A program made the position numbers and the translations under genes. Positions 61,356 through 64,000 of a stretch of 64,000 nt of DNA are shown here, piece by piece; within the stretch, counting starts at the first letter, position 1; the number at the start of each line of letters is the position of its first letter. The notes beneath the pieces were generated by a model. The model was not told where the DNA came from. It saw nothing but the letters and a program-made list of their open reading frames with translations, and ran no database searches. Origin of the DNA: Priestia megaterium (lineage in GTDB: Bacteria > Bacillota > Bacilli > Bacillales > Bacillaceae_H); NCBI GenBank assembly GCA_008180335.1, contig VTEF01000003.1, positions 310,001 through 374,000 on the forward strand. The letters run 5' to 3'.

Positions 61356-62530
61356 GCTGTCAAGACATGAAACATCAATGGGAAAAAAATAAAAATGGTA
61401 CGTTGACAGAAGAAGAAATAGAAGCTCTTGAAGAGCATACGGAAAGCTGCGAAAAATGTATGAGTCATTTACAGCAGTTGCTTGAAGAAGAAGAAACAAA
61501 TTTATCAAAAAGTCAATCTCCGCCTAAACATGAGGTGTTAGATAATAAAAAAGTAAAACGTTCAATTATGATGGCAAAGTGGAAACAGCGCTTCAGTAAT
61601 GTAGTGACTGTTCTTTGCACCATTATTTTATTATGGGTTTGTGGAAGCTTCTTATCCATGGCCTATTACTTTCCATTTGATAAAGCTGCATACATTAACA
61701 CTGTAAATAAAGCTGCAATTGAATCTGCTTTACCAAATGTGCACGTACGGGGATCTTCTACAGAAACAAAACCATATTTTAGACTTCAATCTGAATATGA
61801 TTTGTATAAAGATATCGGTCAAGAACAGCAAGCTGTTGGCAGCTTTACGTTTTACAACCTGTTTAATCGGACAACTAATATCGAAAAAGATTTTGTAAAT
61901 GGGCAATATGATATGAAATTGTCATTTGCTTATCCAAAACAAATTCAGTCTCAACAAAATCCGTCGATTTATACCGAATGGTCAAATGACACATGGAAAG
62001 CACTAGAAAAGTTGCCAGAAGGCACAGTCAGTGAAATTGCCATCTCATTTGATGATACGTATACATTAAATGAAGTGCACACAAAATTAGATTCTCTTTT
62101 AACAAAAGATATGCGCCCATCTTGGTATGCCCTCGATACCGGGTATGAACAAAGAACAGCTAATGATGATCAGCCTTTATTAGACTTAACGTCTACATTT
62201 GGATTCCCTTATTTCTTAGAGTTATCTTTCTATGAAAAAGACGGGCAGCAATTAAACGAAACGGATCGAGTAGTTAAAATGATGAAGTTATTGGCTGAAA
62301 ATGAAAGAACAGTTCAGCAAGTTCGTTGGATGGAAAAGAGCAAGCTCAAATTAAAAGAACGCTATGAATTTGTAAAAAAGAATGGTGTTGAGGTCTATGG
62401 AGTCGTCATTACTGGTCCCACGAAAGAATTGTTAACGTTGAAAGACGACCCTTCTATTACTTATGCTTCACTTGGAGAAGTAAAATTGTGGAACTGGTTT
62501 ATGCGACCTTCTTCCGGAACATTGAATTAA
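61352..62530 (+). CDS. Membrane anti-sigma factor with zinc finger and Sigma_reg domains
   Basis: 392 residues. A cytoplasmic zinc-finger-like start (CQDMKHQWE, then EEHTESCEKCMSHL: HxxxCxxC) binds the sigma factor. One transmembrane helix (VVTVLCTIILLWVCGSFLSM, about residue 85-105) leads to a large extracytoplasmic part of the Sigma_reg_N/Sigma_reg_C kind (RLQSEYDLYKDIGQEQQAVG, PEGTVSEIAISFDDTYTLNE). It is translationally coupled to the sigma gene. Release by an envelope signal is inferred from the family. Confidence 0.9.
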   Translation: MSCQDMKHQWEKNKNGTLTEEEIEALEEHTESCEKCMSHLQQLLEEEETNLSKSQSPPKHEVLDNKKVKRSIMMAKWKQRFSNVVTVLCTIILLWVCGSFLSMAYYFPFDKAAYINTVNKAAIESALPNVHVRGSSTETKPYFRLQSEYDLYKDIGQEQQAVGSFTFYNLFNRTTNIEKDFVNGQYDMKLSFAYPKQIQSQQNPSIYTEWSNDTWKALEKLPEGTVSEIAISFDDTYTLNEVHTKLDSLLTKDMRPSWYALDTGYEQRTANDDQPLLDLTSTFGFPYFLELSFYEKDGQQLNETDRVVKMMKLLAENERTVQQVRWMEKSKLKLKERYEFVKKNGVEVYGVVITGPTKELLTLKDDPSITYASLGEVKLWNWFMRPSSGTLN

Positions 62531-62556
62531 AGCATGGATATTTTTCCATGCTTTTT
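62529..62556 (+). terminator. Terminator of the sigma/anti-sigma operon
   Basis: AAAGCATGGA / TCCATGCTTTTT with a 6-nt loop, starting on the stop codon. Confidence 0.9.
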
Positions 62557-62689
62557 CGTTTTTGTTTTTCTTTTGTCAATTTGCCGGCATTATGATGAGT
62601 AATCCTTATGTCGTAAGCAAAGCATCCCCTCCATATCTTTTTTTTAGTCTCTGTATTACGTTTCTTTCCAGTCCGACAAACAAGAAAAA

Positions 62690-62711
62690 AATCAGGCTTA
62701 GGCACCTGATT
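62690..62711 (-). terminator. Terminator of the M48-ankyrin gene
   Basis: AATCAGG / CCTGATT with an 8-nt loop that contains the stop codon, followed by TTTTTTC on the minus strand. Confidence 0.8.
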
Positions 62712-64000
62712 CTTTCATTTCCTCTTTCTTCATTGCTTTTTTAATTAAATCCACTATTTCTTGATTGCTATATTCGATTGCTTCCATTAGCGGCGTCATA
62801 CCTGAGCTGTCCATTTTATGTACATCTACATCTGTTTTCAGTAAAGCTCGAACTGTGTCTGCATCCATGCTATCAATTGCATAAGTTAATACACTTATAT
62901 CATCTGCATCGGTTGCATTTACTTTCGCACCATTTTGAATTAAAAGTTCAACGATTTCACTCTCACCATTTTCAGCTGCACTCATTAACGGTGTTTTTTC
63001 AACTGAGTCAAGTTCATCTACTGCGACTCCTTCACTAAGCAATAGTGAAGCTACCTCAACTTCACCGGCTTTCGCTGCCCAGTGCAGTGGTGTGTAACCA
63101 TGATCGTCTTGAACTGTAAGATCTTCTCCTTTAGCAATTAACGCTCTTAACTTCGAAGTATCGCCATTGACTACAGCTTCAGTTAAAGGCGATAAAGAAT
63201 ACTCATCGTCTTCTTCATCATAATACATCTCATCTTCTAGTAACATGTCATTCCAAAACACTGCTTCACTTTGATAAAAGTTAAAGCCACTAACTAGTAG
63301 TGCCCCTACAAACATAATCATTGACACCGGCACTAAAATAACCAGCATTTTTGGCAAGCCAATGGATATCTTCACATTTTCAGGTTCATTCATAAATTCA
63401 CCGATGGCTGCAATACGTTTTGGCAAAGGAGGATGAGTAGATAATAGTTCATTCATTACTACAAAAACGCTGCGTTCTTGCTTCGCCTGTAATAAATATG
63501 CCTCTCGATTCACTTGAGTATATAACTTTTTCCCAACCGCTAAAACAGTTAAACTTCTTTTCGCAGCCTCAGCATTAGACACATAATAAGCTGCGTAACG
63601 ATCACACGTATACTCACACGCCCGTAAATACATTTCTCCTAAACCTGGAATCCACATTGCCAGTAAGATGAGAAAAGATTTTAAAATATGATTTCGCTTA
63701 ATATGAGCCAATTCATGTGCAATGACAAAAGCTAACTCATCCACCGCTTCTTCCTCTACCAGCTCAAAAATCTCTGAATATAACACAACCATATTACGTC
63801 CAAAGAACCTTGTAGCAAATGCATTCAGAACTCCATTCGACTCCATTACATATACATCAGGTACTTTTTTCAGCTTCATTTCACTGCTTAACTGCTGTAC
63901 TTGAAAATGAGTTTCAGGGAATTGTTGTTCACTAAGTTTTACAGCATTTATCCGAATATTCCCTATCATTAGAGCATGTGCAATTAGGGATACGAGTGTA
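62698..64000 (-). CDS. M48 metallopeptidase with C-terminal ankyrin repeats (5' end outside window)
   Basis: At least 433 residues. An ATG lies at 63969, but the frame stays open to the window edge and the upstream codons (TLVSLIAHAL) look like the end of a transmembrane helix, so the true start is probably beyond 64000. The protease part has HELAHIKRNH (HExxH) and a later EYTCDRYAAYYV with the third zinc ligand. A transmembrane helix (LVILVPVSMIMFVGALLV) and an acidic linker follow. The last 170 residues are four or five ankyrin repeats (HGYTPLHWAAKAGEVEVASL, EKTPLMSAAENGESEIVELL, SGMTPLMEAIEYSNQEIVDL). It is a membrane protease with a substrate- or partner-binding tail. Confidence 0.87.
   Translation of the reverse strand, partial: TLVSLIAHALMIGNIRINAVKLSEQQFPETHFQVQQLSSEMKLKKVPDVYVMESNGVLNAFATRFFGRNMVVLYSEIFELVEEEAVDELAFVIAHELAHIKRNHILKSFLILLAMWIPGLGEMYLRACEYTCDRYAAYYVSNAEAAKRSLTVLAVGKKLYTQVNREAYLLQAKQERSVFVVMNELLSTHPPLPKRIAAIGEFMNEPENVKISIGLPKMLVILVPVSMIMFVGALLVSGFNFYQSEAVFWNDMLLEDEMYYDEEDDEYSLSPLTEAVVNGDTSKLRALIAKGEDLTVQDDHGYTPLHWAAKAGEVEVASLLLSEGVAVDELDSVEKTPLMSAAENGESEIVELLIQNGAKVNATDADDISVLTYAIDSMDADTVRALLKTDVDVHKMDSSGMTPLMEAIEYSNQEIVDLIKKAMKKEEMKESGA

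Noticed and set aside
1-64000. Mobile elements, CRISPR arrays, tRNA and rRNA genes, prophage
   Set aside because: I looked for repeated spacers, transposase motifs, long terminal repeats and rRNA/tRNA landmarks on both strands and found none.

Overview
The window is chromosomal DNA from a low-GC, endospore-forming Firmicute of the family Bacillaceae (Bacillus sensu lato). Support for this comes from the gene content: spore photoproduct lyase and its regulator SplA, a GerA-type germinant receptor, a SleL-like cortex enzyme, a Spo0M-like protein, an SqhC-type cyclase, an RsbR paralogue, S-box, B12 and manganese riboswitches, and AGGAGG-type ribosome binding sites. The species cannot be fixed by reading alone. 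I see no rRNA, tRNA, CRISPR array, insertion sequence or prophage, so this looks like ordinary core/accessory chromosome with many short transcription units.

Layout. 0-16 kb: NADH oxidase with two Rex/Fnr-like palindromes around its promoter, a membrane protein, topoisomerase III, a DUF2339 membrane protein, splB, a TPR-YdcF exported protein, a WGxxGxxG-CTERM protein, splA (separated from splB), a LacI regulator divergent from a 46-residue membrane peptide, an NhaC-family transporter behind a SAM riboswitch, and an ABC exporter. 16-23 kb: ytoQ, an RsbR paralogue, an ABC-F ATPase, EamA and MFS transporters with an AraC regulator, and 3-hydroxybutyrate dehydrogenase. 23-28 kb: an NAD salvage locus (pncA-pncB-nadD-nadE) downstream of the regulator nrtR, with matching TTAACA-N10-TGTTwA sites in front of nrtR and pncA. 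28-35 kb: small unknown genes, a frameshifted YetF-like pseudogene, a TIGR01777 epimerase, and the cobalt ECF transporter cbiMNQO behind a cobalamin riboswitch.

35-50 kb: a secreted protein of unknown function divergent from a VanW protein, a DAO-family oxidase, a gerA-type receptor operon with small ORFs, a dCache chemoreceptor, a TrmB regulator divergent from a TSUP exporter with a palindrome overlapping the putative -10, a PH-domain membrane protein, a 27-residue lipoprotein-like ORF and a PhzF protein. 50-64 kb: a C45 peptidase-like protein, a terpenoid cyclase, a SleL-like glucosaminidase, an acetyltransferase, an M50-like membrane protein with HQLGH in place of HExxH, a half-length Spo0M-like gene behind a yybP-ykoY manganese riboswitch with two similar terminators in series, a MoxR/VWA pair, a DUF2187 protein, an ECF sigma/anti-sigma pair with its own ECF-type promoter, and an M48 protease with ankyrin repeats that runs off the right edge.

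The points most worth following are the Mn riboswitch/Spo0M-like unit with its doubled terminator, the NrtR locus with its paired operators, the nox control region, the M50 pseudo-protease, and several sub-60-codon genes with good ribosome binding sites. Start codons below were chosen from ribosome binding site spacing, so several are shorter than the longest open frame.
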